Source of the DNA: Cryptomeria japonica
Lineage: Eukaryota > Streptophyta > Pinopsida > Cupressales > Cupressaceae
Reading direction: 5' to 3'
Assembly: GCF_030272615.1 (NCBI RefSeq)
Contig: NC_081409.1
Span: forward strand, 24,510,406 to 24,574,405
DNA length: 64,000 nucleotides
Shown here: positions 43,173-55,372 of the stretch, one piece after another
Position numbering within the stretch: position 1 is the first letter of the stretch
Layout: the number at the start of each line of letters is the position of its first letter
Made by a program: the position numbers and the translations under genes
The notes under the pieces: generated by a model
The model's database searches: none
What the model saw: only the letters and a program-made list of their open reading frames with translations
What the model was told of the DNA's origin: nothing

Positions 43173-44834
43173 TGCAGGAGCACCAAGTGTACCTACCAAT
43201 TCCAATGACCTATATGGGGTAAAATATGAATATTTTGAGTTTTAGATGGTTTCAAATAAGGTCTAATGAGACCAATAACATTGTAATAAGGTCATTTGAT
43301 CATTCATGTAATCAAGTTGTCTAGTTGGTCCTAGGAAGGTCCTGATTTGGCCAATATTGTGCAAATGAGTCAAAATGGGTCAAATTGATGTAATAATGTA
43401 AACTTTGGTTCCAACAATCCTTTCATGACTATTTGGACCTATTTCAATGTGTTTAAGGTCATGGTTTAATAAAATGTTGAAAGTTGTCATTATTGACAAA
43501 TGTTGTCATGAGCAACTTTTCTTTGTAAAGGGCAGTTTTATGTCTCCAATAGTCAAATGGAGTTTAAAAGGTGGTTGGATTGGTTATATAGGTTTTATGG
43601 GTATAAATATGTCCATTTCCCTTGAATGAAATAGTGGAAGAATTGTAATTTGATAATAAAGGGCAATAAAAGTATTAAAGTTCTAAAAATTTCCTTGTGA
43701 ATTCTAATGCTACCAATCTGAGTTTGGACTATTTTCCGTACCAAGAGGCATTGAATGACATTATATTCAAATTTTTTGTGAATCTCCATTTACTTGCATT
43801 CCTTTTCCAATTGGTGGCATATATTTTTATTCAAATTTGATCAATTTAGTTTTGATTGTTCTATAAACTATTGTAATTGATAGTTTAAGAGGGGTTTTGA
43901 GAGTCATTTTGTGAATCTGACCCATTTTTCTTTATGTAATCATGGTTTCTTGTGGAATGGATCTGATACATTGTAAGATAAGTGTTTCTAACTTTTAAAA
44001 TGCAGGAGAGACCATAAATGCATAAGGAGGATACCTTAGGGGTGATGAGTCAGACGTTGACAAAGAGCATAATCGGTGCCATGTATTCTAGTCTGACAAT
44101 TTTCATTGAATGAGGGAAGCATTTTATGATGGATTGGGTCTACACAAGTCATTTTAATGGTGTTAGATCTTTTGGTTGGGTCTAGAAGTGATCGGAAATG
44201 AAAGATTGGGAAAGCCCTAGGTTTGGGTTCCTAAAAGTGAGGGTTTTGTATTTGAATAGGTAAATGTGCATGGAACCGCCTAAAACATTGAAAATAATTT
44301 TTTTTGAAACATTTGCTAATAATTTTTTTGGGTGTGAAGGTCTGGAGTTGTGATCCAAAGGGTGTTCATTTGGAAAAGTGGGCTAATTTGGCCTAATCCT
44401 AGTAGGACAGGGTATTGAAACTGGGTATTGGTCCAAAACAACCATATCTAAAATTTACATATGTTGTGAAATTCTCAAATGGGTATCTGAAAGCATGTTT
44501 TTTTTCCAAGTTGTTTGGGAAAGTTTTGAGTAAATGTGCAAATACCCGATTTGGAGGGCTAGTAGGAATAAACGGGATAAGTGCTATTTTGTGTATTGGT
44601 GATTGAACCAGTCAAATTGGTTATTCGGAATCTTGTGTTAGGTATTCATAGGTATTTTGAACCCCTGAGTCATGTTTGGCTAAGCCACTGAAGTTGAAAA
44701 CCCCATTTGAGTGATTTGGTGAAGGTTTATGAGTGCAAGGTGTGAAGGGTTGAGGAACCTAGTATTAGTTGGCTGAAGTGTATTTGTGCCAAGTCATTTG
44801 AGAGGTAAATAATTTGACACAAGACTCCACATCA
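43173..44834 (+). repeat. 3' LTR of the gag-only element, with a ~220-bp insertion
   Basis: 1662 bp. It aligns with the 5' LTR except for about 220 extra bases at roughly 43762-43985 (between 'gaggcattgaatg' and 'tgtttctaac'). Either this LTR gained or the other lost that segment. Confidence 0.8.
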
Positions 44835-46007
44835 ATATTTCAATGTGTGAGATAATCTAATGATAAGCTAGATTCATGTCTATTTTAAAACCCAAAATTG
44901 AGGAGTGAGATACACATGTGAATGTTAATTTTAAGCACCAAATCCAAGAGTGAATAAATGCATGTCCATTTTACTTGCATCACATGACAATTTTAAGCAC
45001 CAAATCCAAAAGTGAAACCATGCATGTCAATTTTAAGCACTAAAGATGAAGTGTGAATTGCTATAAGGAAAACAACACATTCTACAGGTAAACAAGTTAG
45101 TAGTTTCAATTCATTGGTCTTGGTTCCACAAATGCCACATGTTGAAAATCAAATATTAGTAGCACAAAAATCCTATATAAAATGGAATTAAAGAAAATGA
45201 AACTCAAGATTGTACCTTATGAATTTACCAAACAGATTATTTCCAATTATTGTGCCTGTGGTACCCAATCAAAGAATATTTGATTTTGATTTTTTTATTT
45301 TTAACCCCAAAAATAAAATTACAATGAAAATACCCTTGATGAAATTTTGAGAGATTTCCAAAAATGTAAGAATTTTAGAAAAAGACCTTAATTTGCACCT
45401 TGGAGAGTAGATTTATGGAAAAACGTGAATTTTTTTTAAAGATCTAGATTTACATTAATTATGTGATATCAAAATCATAAGTGTAAAGAAGATACCCATG
45501 TTAAATTTCAAGAGCTTTCCAAAAATTTAATAATTTTAGAAAAATTCTCTAATTTGTGCCTAGAATTCAGAATTTATGAGAAAAAAATAAAATATGATAT
45601 CTTAGTCAAAATAGATGCTACAAGCCTGAATGTTTTACTGTAGATGTGTATTGTTACCCTTAACCTTCTAGTAAAAAATATCATAGAAAGTTTGATCATT
45701 TTCTCTAAAATTCAAAGATTTATGAAAAATATTGAAACTACTATATCTCACTCAAAATGATGATCTTAGGCCGATTGTAGTACTGTAGAGTCGTGAGATG
45801 ATCATTAACCTACAGTAAAAAAAATCATAGAGAAATTCGCAATTGTTTGGAAGATATGGTATCTTTGAACAACCAGTAGTCTTGTCCAAAACCTGATATG
45901 GACAATGTTAGTTTTGAATTTTTGAATCAAACACCAATTAAGATCAGAAAACCTCTAAAAATATGAATTTAAAAAATAGGTGGGGATTCACATTGGGTTC
46001 ACCAAAT
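44835..46007 (-). other. Motif-rich non-coding region, possibly a gypsy leader
   Basis: 'ttttaagcaccaaatccaa' recurs three times at 44930-45050. From about 45320 to 45850 there are four diverged units of roughly 150-165 bp sharing 'acccttgatgaaattt...gagatttccaaaaat...aattttagaaaaa'. In minus orientation this region lies downstream of the LTR-like block at 46008-47169, in the position of a leader. Confidence 0.4.
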
Positions 46008-47169
46008 ATTTTATAGAGAAATTCATCTTAGCTAATTAGAAATAATAAGGAAATCACGAATCCCTATGCTAGCTAAAGAATTATAAATAAATCAATGAAA
46101 GTATATGAGATAACAATAAGGATATAAAATATTCAATTTCAAACTCTCTATTTCATGATCACATGTTTCTTCCCTTTCTCTTCTCCTCTTCGAGAAATGT
46201 TGGCTCTCAGATATGAGGCTACTAACCTAGAAGATGGCACAAATATTCAAAGTTCGTGATCATTGAAAATAGAGAATTGATGTTGAATTTATAAATTTTT
46301 GGAGAAGATTGATTGAGAGGTGGAACTCAAGTGAGCTAGAAAGCTGATTGATAGTTGAGCTATTGATTTGGAGGTGGAACATATGATTAAGAGGTGGAAC
46401 TGAATTTATTGAATTGTTAATTGAATAGATTGAATAGTTAATAGAGTTAACTGGTTGATGACATGTTCAAAGCATTTTGGAAAATGCTAATTATAAGATA
46501 GAAAAAGAATGGTAGGAGAGATAATTGAGAAAATGATTTAATTAATCAATTAATTGATTTGATCAATTAATTATTCATTCATCACGTGTTGTAGGATATT
46601 TTGATTTAAATTCAATACTTGATTTGCATGACTTTGAACTTGATTTAGATTTTCAATTAAATTTATTTATTTGGAATTCAATTTGATCTTTGAATTCATG
46701 CAAAGTTGATTTAGATACCCAATTTGACTGTTGCATGTCTTTGACTTTGATTTTTGAAATCATGAAATTGAAATGCAATTGTAATAGAGATTACTAGAAA
46801 TTAGAATTTGGAGAAACTAGAATTTGAATTTGAATTTGGAGAATAAATGAAATTAGACGAAATTAGAATTTGAGGATTTGGAATTGAATTTGAAGAATGA
46901 ATTACCTAGTTAAATAATTTAATTAAATAATAAAGATTATTCATTTAAATGAATTAAATCATAATTAATTAAATAATTAATATTTAATTAATATTAGAAA
47001 AGGGTTAAATGATTAAATCATGAGGAATGGAAATAGGAATAATTAGTAAGATGAAGAGTTAAATTAATTCAAAAGAATAACATTAGCTTAATTAAAAAAT
47101 TAAAGAATTATTTAATCAATTAGATGAATAATTAGTACGTGATCAATGAGACATTTTTAGGTGCCTACA
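46008..47169 (-). repeat. LTR-like block, minus orientation
   Basis: On the minus strand it starts TGTAGGCACCTAAAAATGTC at 47169, similar in style to the gypsy LTR at 11206 (TGTAATATCCTAAAAATGG). It ends just before TTTGGTGAACCCAATGTGAA, which resembles a degenerate gypsy primer region. It is AT-rich with many 'taattaatt' runs. Single copy here; boundaries are tentative. Confidence 0.4.
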
Positions 47170-50100
47170 AGGAGCCCATTTTCAACCTATAAGTGTCAAA
47201 TCTAAAAAAACAAATGCATATTTAGGGCCAATTTTGTTGAGCGAACTAAATACCAAATTCAAATGTCATTTTTCTTAATCACGTATGTTTTACATTATGC
47301 TATAATGTAATTGACCTTTGTGATGTAGCCCTACTTGTTAAAACATTTTTTATCAAGTATTATCAAATCAACATTCATTTGATAGCCCCTAACTTCATCA
47401 ATTTTATCATAAAGAGTTTTAAGTTTTTTCTAAGCATAATATGATTTTGTATATGTTTCAATCTAAAACATAATATCAAGGAAAATAAAACTATGAATAC
47501 ATCTAAATGCTATAAAATGTTCAAGCATCTATTACATCTTCTTTAAATTATCTTTGGGTTCAACTATCTTTTGAAACATATACAATATACCCTTGGTTGA
47601 ATTAATGTGTTCCATGCAATTGTTTGCTACAGTAAGTAGTTCTACGGAGTTAGAAATACAAATTTAAAGTGAACCACTTCGTGATGCTAAGAGGAGATGA
47701 AGAATCAATAAGATTTGGATACCTTGTCTTGTAGTACTTTTCCAAACTAGTTCAGGGATAAAAACATATCAAAGAATCTTTGTCAAAAATGTATCAATGA
47801 GTTCCACGATTTACAACAAAAGGATTCATAACTTGGCCTAATATAAGGATCAAATTTTGGAGCTACAATAGTATGTGGATTATATTTAGGATGTGAAGCT
47901 TCTTTTTAATCACTTAATTGGAGTAATTAGCTAGGTCATAGCAATTCTAGTGTATTTGGTTGATCTTGAGACCCTATATATCACCATAGAAAAGTCCCTT
48001 ATTATAGAAAAGATTCATAAACAAGTCACAAGAGAAAAAGGGATCATTCTAAGAATCATAATCAATTATAATAGAATCAAGGGTTGAATACTAGTCACCT
48101 CTCCTTCAAAAAGGAGGATTTAGGAGACACTTATTTTCCTCCTAGACCACCTCAATAGTAGTAGCACAAGTGACAAAGGTCTCAAATGAATTAAAATTGG
48201 CATCCATACTGAACAACCTACACATAGGCCCATGAAAAATAATCATGAAAACAAGTATTTAGAATCATCAAGAAGGAAAACTTGACCTCTAAAATCATCC
48301 ATGCCCAATATATTATCTCATGAACAAAAATTATAATGCATCTATGATTTTTTCATAAATACCTTTGAAACACCAAGTTCCCTAATTGTAATTCATGTAA
48401 ACTAGAAAATTAGAATCATGTACAACCACATGTACCAATTCATGCTTCATCTCCTTACATGTTCAACTTACAAGAGATTCTCAAACTAACCTTAGTCAAA
48501 ATAACCAACTTTGACAACTACTCATGTAATTTATTTTATAGAAAAAACATTGCACAAAACCACCAAGTGGTATTACATAAAATACCTAACTAATATCATG
48601 AGCTTACAAAACCTTGTGCCACCTTATTTACTTTTTGAAACCCATATTAAACATGTATCCCAATGTTACATACAACATATAAAATGGCCCCAAGAATGTT
48701 TAACCCATCTAATGCACACATTCATAGATTCCCTAAGTACATCATAAATAATATTAGTTTATATATATATATATATATAGCATTATGCAAGATGAAATGG
48801 TAAAAAGAAACTCACATTTTTTTACAAGGAGACATCTTCTAATGTTATGGACATGAGGAAAAGAGAACCTCACCTTTTACCTCTACTTATATACTTAGAA
48901 AGGCCTTAAATAAAATAAAAAGATTAGTGTATCTTCCTTTGAACATGTTTTTCTCTCTCTTGAAAAGGATGTGACTATGTTGGGTTCTTTGTCAAAGGAT
49001 TTTAGGAAAGGTCTTAAAATTAATTATGATAGAACTGGTGTGGAGCTCAAGTGATAGTGATTTTGATCCTTTAAACCTTGAAGAGATAAAAAAATTGAAA
49101 AAATTTATAGATCTACTAGGATTGCTAAGGTGGTTGTAAGTGATGGTAGGGGTAGAGGTCATATGACACTATGAAGCTATACCAAAATAGGTTAGTAAGG
49201 GTTGAGAAAGATATGAATAATCTAGTGAAAATAACTAATGATATGATGAAGAGAATAGTCTTTGGAATCTTCACCTTTAAAAAAAAATCAACAAGCAAAA
49301 GAATGAGGAGTAAATTGAATCGTCAAACAAAGATGAAAAAAGGAGGATAATAGGGCCTTAGGTGCCACTGATTACATGGATACTCCAAAGATAATGACCA
49401 ATATTAGGATCCCCTGGTTTGTAATCATAAGATTTGAATATTTGTTCTTTGGACTAGTTTTTTGTTTCTTGTGTGTTGTTTCTTACAATATTTTTGTTTT
49501 GGTGCTCAACTCGAGTTAAGCCAACTAGTAGTTTTTGGCTATTTTTCTACATTGTCTCTCTATTGTCTTGATGGATTATTTTTCTATGTAAGGGATTGGG
49601 ACTCTTTTTTCAACTTATAATATCAAAACATTGTGTAAGGTGAATAATGCACCTTTTCCTAAAATTGTCCCACTTTTGTATACTTTTCATATGGAATAAA
49701 AAGTAAACTAAAACATCAATGAAACAAAACCTATAACCAACATACACTATCAAGACATCTAAGTGCTCACTGTGCACTCCATCAAGATACCTATATAGCA
49801 GTTACCAAGGTGACCATCCTATTAAACATGAATCCTCTCATCCTTCATCATGACAATGTAAAATATATAAGACATTGTCCAAAGAGATGTCACATCAACT
49901 ATCACATAGATGGATAAATCTTGCCTCAATTTGATATCCAAACACAAACACTAAACCTAATTGTAACTAATATTCCTTAGTAGTTGCCAAGAACTAATCA
50001 ACATAGTTGATTAAACAACCACAATTAGTAGCTAACACACTCAACTAGTCATACCTCATAACCAAGTATACTCACATAATAGACCTAAACCTCATGCCAT

Positions 50101-50772
50101 CAACATATCTAGCCCAAATTATACTTACTATTCTACTTTCTTGGAACTCCCACTACATGGGTAATGCCAAAACCTAAAAAGTGATAAAGGCATCTAGAGA
50201 TCCACCAATAACACTCACATAGAAGGTGTAACCAATTCATGCAATACTAAGGAACATCTACAAATATATACATGCCTACAAACATTTGTTACAATACAAC
50301 TCTAACCACTAGTCTCAATAACTCCACCAACTTCTCTATGCTCAAAAAAACATAAGTGCCTCCATATTATAACTAAAAAACAATAAAATACAATAACAAC
50401 TCATTGCCACAAACATAGTGATCATAATAGCTCCACATAAACCTCAACTACAATGTCATGTTAACATGAACATAAAGGAGTAAATTCAAGAGTAAAGAGA
50501 GAGCTTTCACAGCAAAATAAGTGGCATGTCCTCCCACAATATATTTAAGTGATTAAGTTATGACAAGTATGATATCTTTCACAAAAACTTGAAGATAAAA
50601 ATATTATCAAAATTCAACAACATAACTTTGATTTAAAATTCTCAAACCAAATAATCCATTCTGAAAACAAGAAAATACACCCAAAATTCATTCTCTATAC
50701 TAAAGCCTTCAAATAATTCAGATAAGAAGGAAATGAAATAACAAGTCATTGCAAATAATCCTCATGGTCCCT
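47170..50772. other. Unassigned region
   Basis: No gene recognised. There is a TA microsatellite at about 48757-48779. Around 48960-49400 the plus strand has coding-like purine-rich stretches with many stops, perhaps a LINE or gag relic, but I cannot name it. Confidence 0.35.
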
Positions 50773-51372
50773 CTAGAACATTGTAGTGAAATTATCTATG
50801 CAAAGGTTGTCATCATCATGGGAGTGCCTCTTTATTTTTGCCAAGGCCATGCCATCTGCAGAGCTTTTTGAAGCCAAAATTTCTCCTAGGCATCCTTTCT
50901 CTACTACCTCACTCCAATCTGGACCCTCCTCATCGCGGGAGTCAACAATAGATTCAACTTGGGTCTCTGACGGCATACACTCTTCATCTCGCAATCTCTT
51001 GAGTTCTTCCTCTTCAACAACAACCTCTTTTTTAGCATCTTTCTACTCAAAAATTCCAGCGTCAATATAGGGACTATCATGGTGTTCAACCTTCACCACA
51101 CAAATGCCAATAACTTCCCGATCATTAATAGTTTGGCCAATAAGTGCCAAGGTTGGCTCAAGGGGAGAGCGAATAAGAATCCCAACATCCTTTTCTTTCA
51201 TTGGACTCTCCTCTTCAACTGAGTCCCCCTCTTTCTTCTAGCCATCCCACCAATGTATGCGGTGCTTGAAGCATAGTTTTACATGGAACGTAAAACTACC
51301 ATAGAAGTTATAAGTTTTACCTTATCCTTCTTCCTCCATCTCTGCTCAAGCCAACATGGCTCTGATACCAAT
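50773..51372 (-). pseudogene. Second copy of the short-LTR element: start of its unknown ORF
   Basis: Same sequence as 35900-36460 with moderate divergence: primer site at 51359-51370, then the ORF region. The open part at 50773-50994 reads RDEECMPSETQVESIVDSRD and KRHSHDDDNLCIDNF. It carries about a dozen extra codons (KGCLGEILASKS) absent from the other copy. It breaks off near 50773 and no 3' LTR was found, so this copy is truncated. Confidence 0.75.
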
Positions 51373-51621
51373 TGTAAAGATTAGAATGAGCAAAGAAAAT
51401 GATAACAAAAATAGAATAAAGAAAAACAAGAGACAACACACGATTTACTATGGTTCAAAAAATATGCCTACGTCCACACTTAAAGCAGGGAATACTCTTT
51501 CATTAATCAATCGATATTTACATGGCCTATACTCATCTACTTATACAATCATATTCAGCTATCAAGTGAAGAGTCTGGGAAGATGAACAGTCATGCAACC
51601 ATTGGGCTTCACATCCCAACA
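51373..51621 (-). repeat. 5' LTR of the second short-LTR element
   Basis: About 249 bp. On the minus strand it begins TGTTGGGATGTGAAGCCCAA and ends ATCTTTACA, preserving the terminal CA that is TA in the pair at 15647 and 36463. Confidence 0.85.
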
Positions 51622-51639
51622 TTGCGAGCATAGCTTGCA

Positions 51640-52280
51640 ATGAAATTTGGGTAGTAGAACTTGCATCATTCTTCCAATACTTGGAATCAACAAACTTATC
51701 AATTTATTTCATTTGTTACTTCCAACATGTGAGCAGAATAGTGCCTCAAATTATTCCAAGTACTCCCCCTTGCATTTGTTATCGAAAAATTTAACTCCTC
51801 TTACATGGAGTTGTGCATTGTTGCACCCTACCCATTCTTTCCCCATGTTACAAGAATCAGGTCCATCATTATTATGAATCAAATTTTAGAAAGTACCCAT
51901 GGTGTTTGAAATGTTTCTTGTCACCACTACTGCACTACAATGTTTGGCTTCCTCATATCTCTTTATTGCAATAATTACACATTCATGTAAAGAAAGTGCA
52001 GTTGTATTAAAAGATTGTGAAGACTGAAATATTACCTCTTCATTCTCTGTTGCAATGTTTGTCCCATTTCTTGTTAGTACAAGCCACTCTTCATCAACGA
52101 CTACAATTCAAAGTAATAGATCATCTTCCATATACTATTTTGTTGTTCCACACTCTATCCATGAAGACTGACTAATCACACACCAACGTTCCTCTACACA
52201 CCTTCATATTGGAAGTGGCTCTAAATTGTGCAAGAGTAGTAGAATCAGGTAAACTCCAAGGTTTTCAAGACATTTGAGAA
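51640..52280 (-). pseudogene. Unrecognised decayed coding stretch
   Basis: On the minus strand one frame can be followed for about 200 codons with few stops: VVDEEWLVLTRNGTNIATEN, FNTTALSLHECVIIAIKRYE, DGPDSCNMGKEWVGCNNAQL. The composition is clearly protein-like but I know no matching family. The second short-LTR element is inserted at its downstream end. Confidence 0.4.
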
Positions 52281-53601
52281 CTAGTATTGTGTACTAATGA
52301 GAAATAATCTATCATGCAATCTTTAGATACTATTGAACAACCCTCTTTCACCAATTATTATTATTATTTAATTTTATTACCTATTATGTATCAATATAAT
52401 TTTACTATGCCAAATTTATACTAGGATTCTAAATTTGTTATTATAAATATCCTTAAAACCAAATAAGAGGTGAACAAAAATAAAAGCTAGTCTAAGTTAG
52501 TGGATATTATTTTATTTTAATTTCAAAAAGAGTGGAGGCCACCAAATCCCTCCAACTCTTTATAAGGGAATGCATCTTCTTTCTAGAGAGAATGGTTGAT
52601 AAGAAGACAACGGGGTAGCCATGGAATAGAATGTAAAGGGGAAATAGATTCATTTTATTTTGTTGGCTTCATGTATATAGAGTTCTAAAAGAGGAGGGTG
52701 CAAGGAAAAGGGTGCAGTGATGCTCAACAAGGCTACAATCTTAATTGTACATAGGGAGAATAATTGCAAAACTATGAATTTAGAATGAGGGTATTATTGA
52801 GGGCATGTAATTGATCTTTTAAATGGAGAAGGTCACAAGACCAACTTATAGAGGGCCTGATAATCATGTTCTCAACTTTACAAAGTAGGAAAGCAAGATG
52901 AAGTAGTTTTTTTGAAAACATTTGCATAATAGATTAAAGATACAAAAGCAACATATGTACAATATTATTTTGATTCATAGGGATTACATAAAAGAATTAT
53001 TAATCAAGTTAATTTAAATCATTCAATGCATGATAATTTTATTTTCTTAGAGTCATTTTTATAGTGAAATTGAGTCAACTTATCATACTTGACTTGTCCT
53101 CCATAAATCCATATGCTCTACAAATGACAAAAGTAATTGTAAATTCCTTGATACTTCAACATTAAGGGCAACATAAATAGCACTTTGGCATGCACCTTTG
53201 GCATCAATGACAATACAATATTCCAATAATTCCCTACTTTTTTATTTATGACAAACCACACAATTCTTTCCCTATGATTGATACTCTTTCTTGATCAACA
53301 AGCTCTATCTAACCAATATTTTATCTTTCTCTCTCCCCCTTTTACATCAACCTTTCTTTGAGACTTTATCTCTTACTATCTAAGATATTCCATGCACTAA
53401 TACATTTTGCACTCTACTGCAAGACCACCATGTCTACTTGTGGTAGGGAGTCATACTCTACCTTTTTGTATGATGGCCAACTTTCATCTTTTTATCCCAA
53501 AAGACACTCTATTTCCTTGATCTCATTGAGATCATCACAATATGTGTTGGAATTTTCCATAATACACTTGTCATTGCATTCTTCTCTAATTTCACATTCT
53601 T
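52281..53601. other. Unassigned region
   Basis: A promoter-like 'ctctttataagggaatgcatc' near 52556 may belong to an old LTR. On the minus strand 53200-53600 gives a protein-like acidic reading (SSSVEECEIREECNDKCIME) downstream of the zinc knuckle at 53760, interrupted by stops. Confidence 0.3.
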
Positions 53602-53847
53602 CTACACTAGAAGAAGCATTGTTATCAGATATATCACTTTTCTCAATTTGAGCATGTAATGCGGTATGATTAGATAAACATTGATCTTAAACCCATTCTT
53701 GTAACCGATAGAGGTTCCTTCATTTCTATCAAGTTTAGAGGCCTTCACAAAGTTACTTCTACAATATCTTGTAATATGTGCAAAATCGTTGCACTTATAA
53801 CATATGACATTGAAATCAATAAAAGGAGGAAATGCATTTCTACTCAC
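53602..53847 (-). pseudogene. Retroelement gag fragment with a CCHC zinc knuckle
   Basis: The minus strand reads FPPFIDFNVICYKCNDFAHI and TRYCRSNFVKASKLD. CYKCNDFAHITRYC is a CX2CX4HX4C knuckle, as in copia-type gag. The upstream part of the frame is cut at 53848 by the LTR of the large gypsy element. Stops follow downstream. Confidence 0.55.
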
Positions 53848-55350
53848 TGTTAAACCCAACAATAAGAAAATAACTCTAGTTGAAGTTGTAGATGTATAAA
53901 AATGACCATATTCCTAAATGAATATTTTATGTTCATTTCTCTATTTGATTAAATCCAATTTAATTAAATTATCCACATTCTTCTATTTTATTAAATAAAT
54001 TACTCAATTTATTTAAATAAAATTCACTATACCCATTTAATGAATAAATCATTTTATTCAATTAAATCCCCCCTATCCACTTTTAATTAAATTCAAATTT
54101 AATTGAATAAATCTAATTTATTTAATTTCCCCAAATTGCAACCAAATTGAATTAAATTACTTTATTTCAATTAAATCCTATTATCCCTCCATCCACTTGC
54201 AAAATCCTAAACCTATTTCTAATCCCTTCTAGACTCTTCTAATCGCTTCTAATTAGCCTAACCCATCATCCTAAACTTTGTCACATCCCTAAGCAAGGGG
54301 AGGTCACTTCTCAAATCCTCAAAGTCTTTGATAACCATTAAAGGATTTCAACCTTCAACCACTTAATTCCTCAAAGTCTTTGGTAACCATTAAAGGCTTC
54401 CAACTTTCAACCACTTAATCCCCCAAAGTCTCCAATAACCATTAATGGTTAACTCAAACCCTCTTACATGGTTAAAACATTTGTTTTAACTCAACCTTCA
54501 TCCAACCCAAGGGTCTCATCAGGCCTTTAATGCTTTGACCATGATTATCTCTTAATCATATGCACAAAGGTTTATCCTTGGATTTACTCTTAATCCAGTG
54601 GGTAATCCTAATTTAAACTTGACCCTTACCCTCTAGATAACCATGAGGTCTCCTCAGGCATTTAATGCCTCCAACCCCTTCTCTCAACCCAACCCTATGT
54701 TGACACTTGTCACCATTTCATTGGTGCCAATTACAAACATGGATCCCCAACTTTCAAACTTGGCCCTTGATTAAACCTTTCAATCTTGACCATCCATTGC
54801 CCTATTTGTGCTATAAATAGAGCTCTCATTCCTCCATTTTAAACAATCATCCTTCAAATTTGTAGTATCACACTTATGCTTAAATACATTCAAGCTTTCA
54901 TATCATTTTCATGCTCATCATTTTAGCCTCTTTGAAATCAGGAATTAGTCTAAGTATGCATGTTTAGAATAATTTCTTTATCATTTAGCTCAATTATAGA
55001 CTAATATATCATGTTAGGATAGTATTCATATTAATCTTGTCATCTTATCATTTAATTTATTGGCTTTCAAGATCATGCGTAGCTTAGCATACCTTTCATT
55101 CTAAAAATTATCAAAGCATCCCTCATTCTTGCATTTGCCATCCCTAAACCATTTTGCTCAGAGATCTAAGAGCAAAAACATTGGTTTGAGGGACATTGTG
55201 AGATAGAGAACCATGGAACCCACCTTGGGAAGCTGAGTAATACATTATTACTCCATAGCTTGCATCAAGAAGTCCTGTGTGTGTGCGTGGACAAGTTTTT
55301 AACAATATTTTCACAAATTGAGTTTTATCAGCCCACTTTTCTCACATACA
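53848..55350 (+). repeat. 5' LTR of the large gypsy element
   Basis: About 1.5 kb, TGTTAAACCCAACAATAAG to CTCACATACA. The left edge interrupts a gag frame on the other strand. Its partner lies outside the window, so the left boundary is inferred. Confidence 0.65.
54812..54819 (+). promoter_or_regulatory. TATA box in the gypsy LTR
   Basis: TATAAATA followed by 'gagctctcattcctcc', well placed to start a transcript roughly 500 bp before the LTR end. Confidence 0.6.
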
Positions 55351-55354
55351 TTTC

Positions 55355-55372
55355 TAGCACCCACCGTGGGGC
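55355..55372 (+). other. Primer binding site of the large gypsy element
   Basis: TAGCACCCACCGTGGGGC, four bases after the LTR. It has the same form as the site at 10172-10191 on the minus strand. Confidence 0.6.

Larger units (their letters stand above)
39708..44834 (+). mobile_element. Gag-only Ty3/gypsy-type element (TR-GAG-like) with unequal LTRs
   Basis: The LTR pair is 39708-41147 and 43173-44834. There is a tRNA-iMet primer site (41151-41162), a gag-protease reading frame and a polypurine tract (43158-43172). The interior is only 2.0 kb and goes from gag-protease straight into the 3' LTR. Reverse transcriptase, RNase H and integrase are absent. This is the structure described in plants as terminal-repeat retrotransposons with a GAG domain. 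No matching target duplication (GGTGG on the left, ATATT on the right). Confidence 0.85.
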
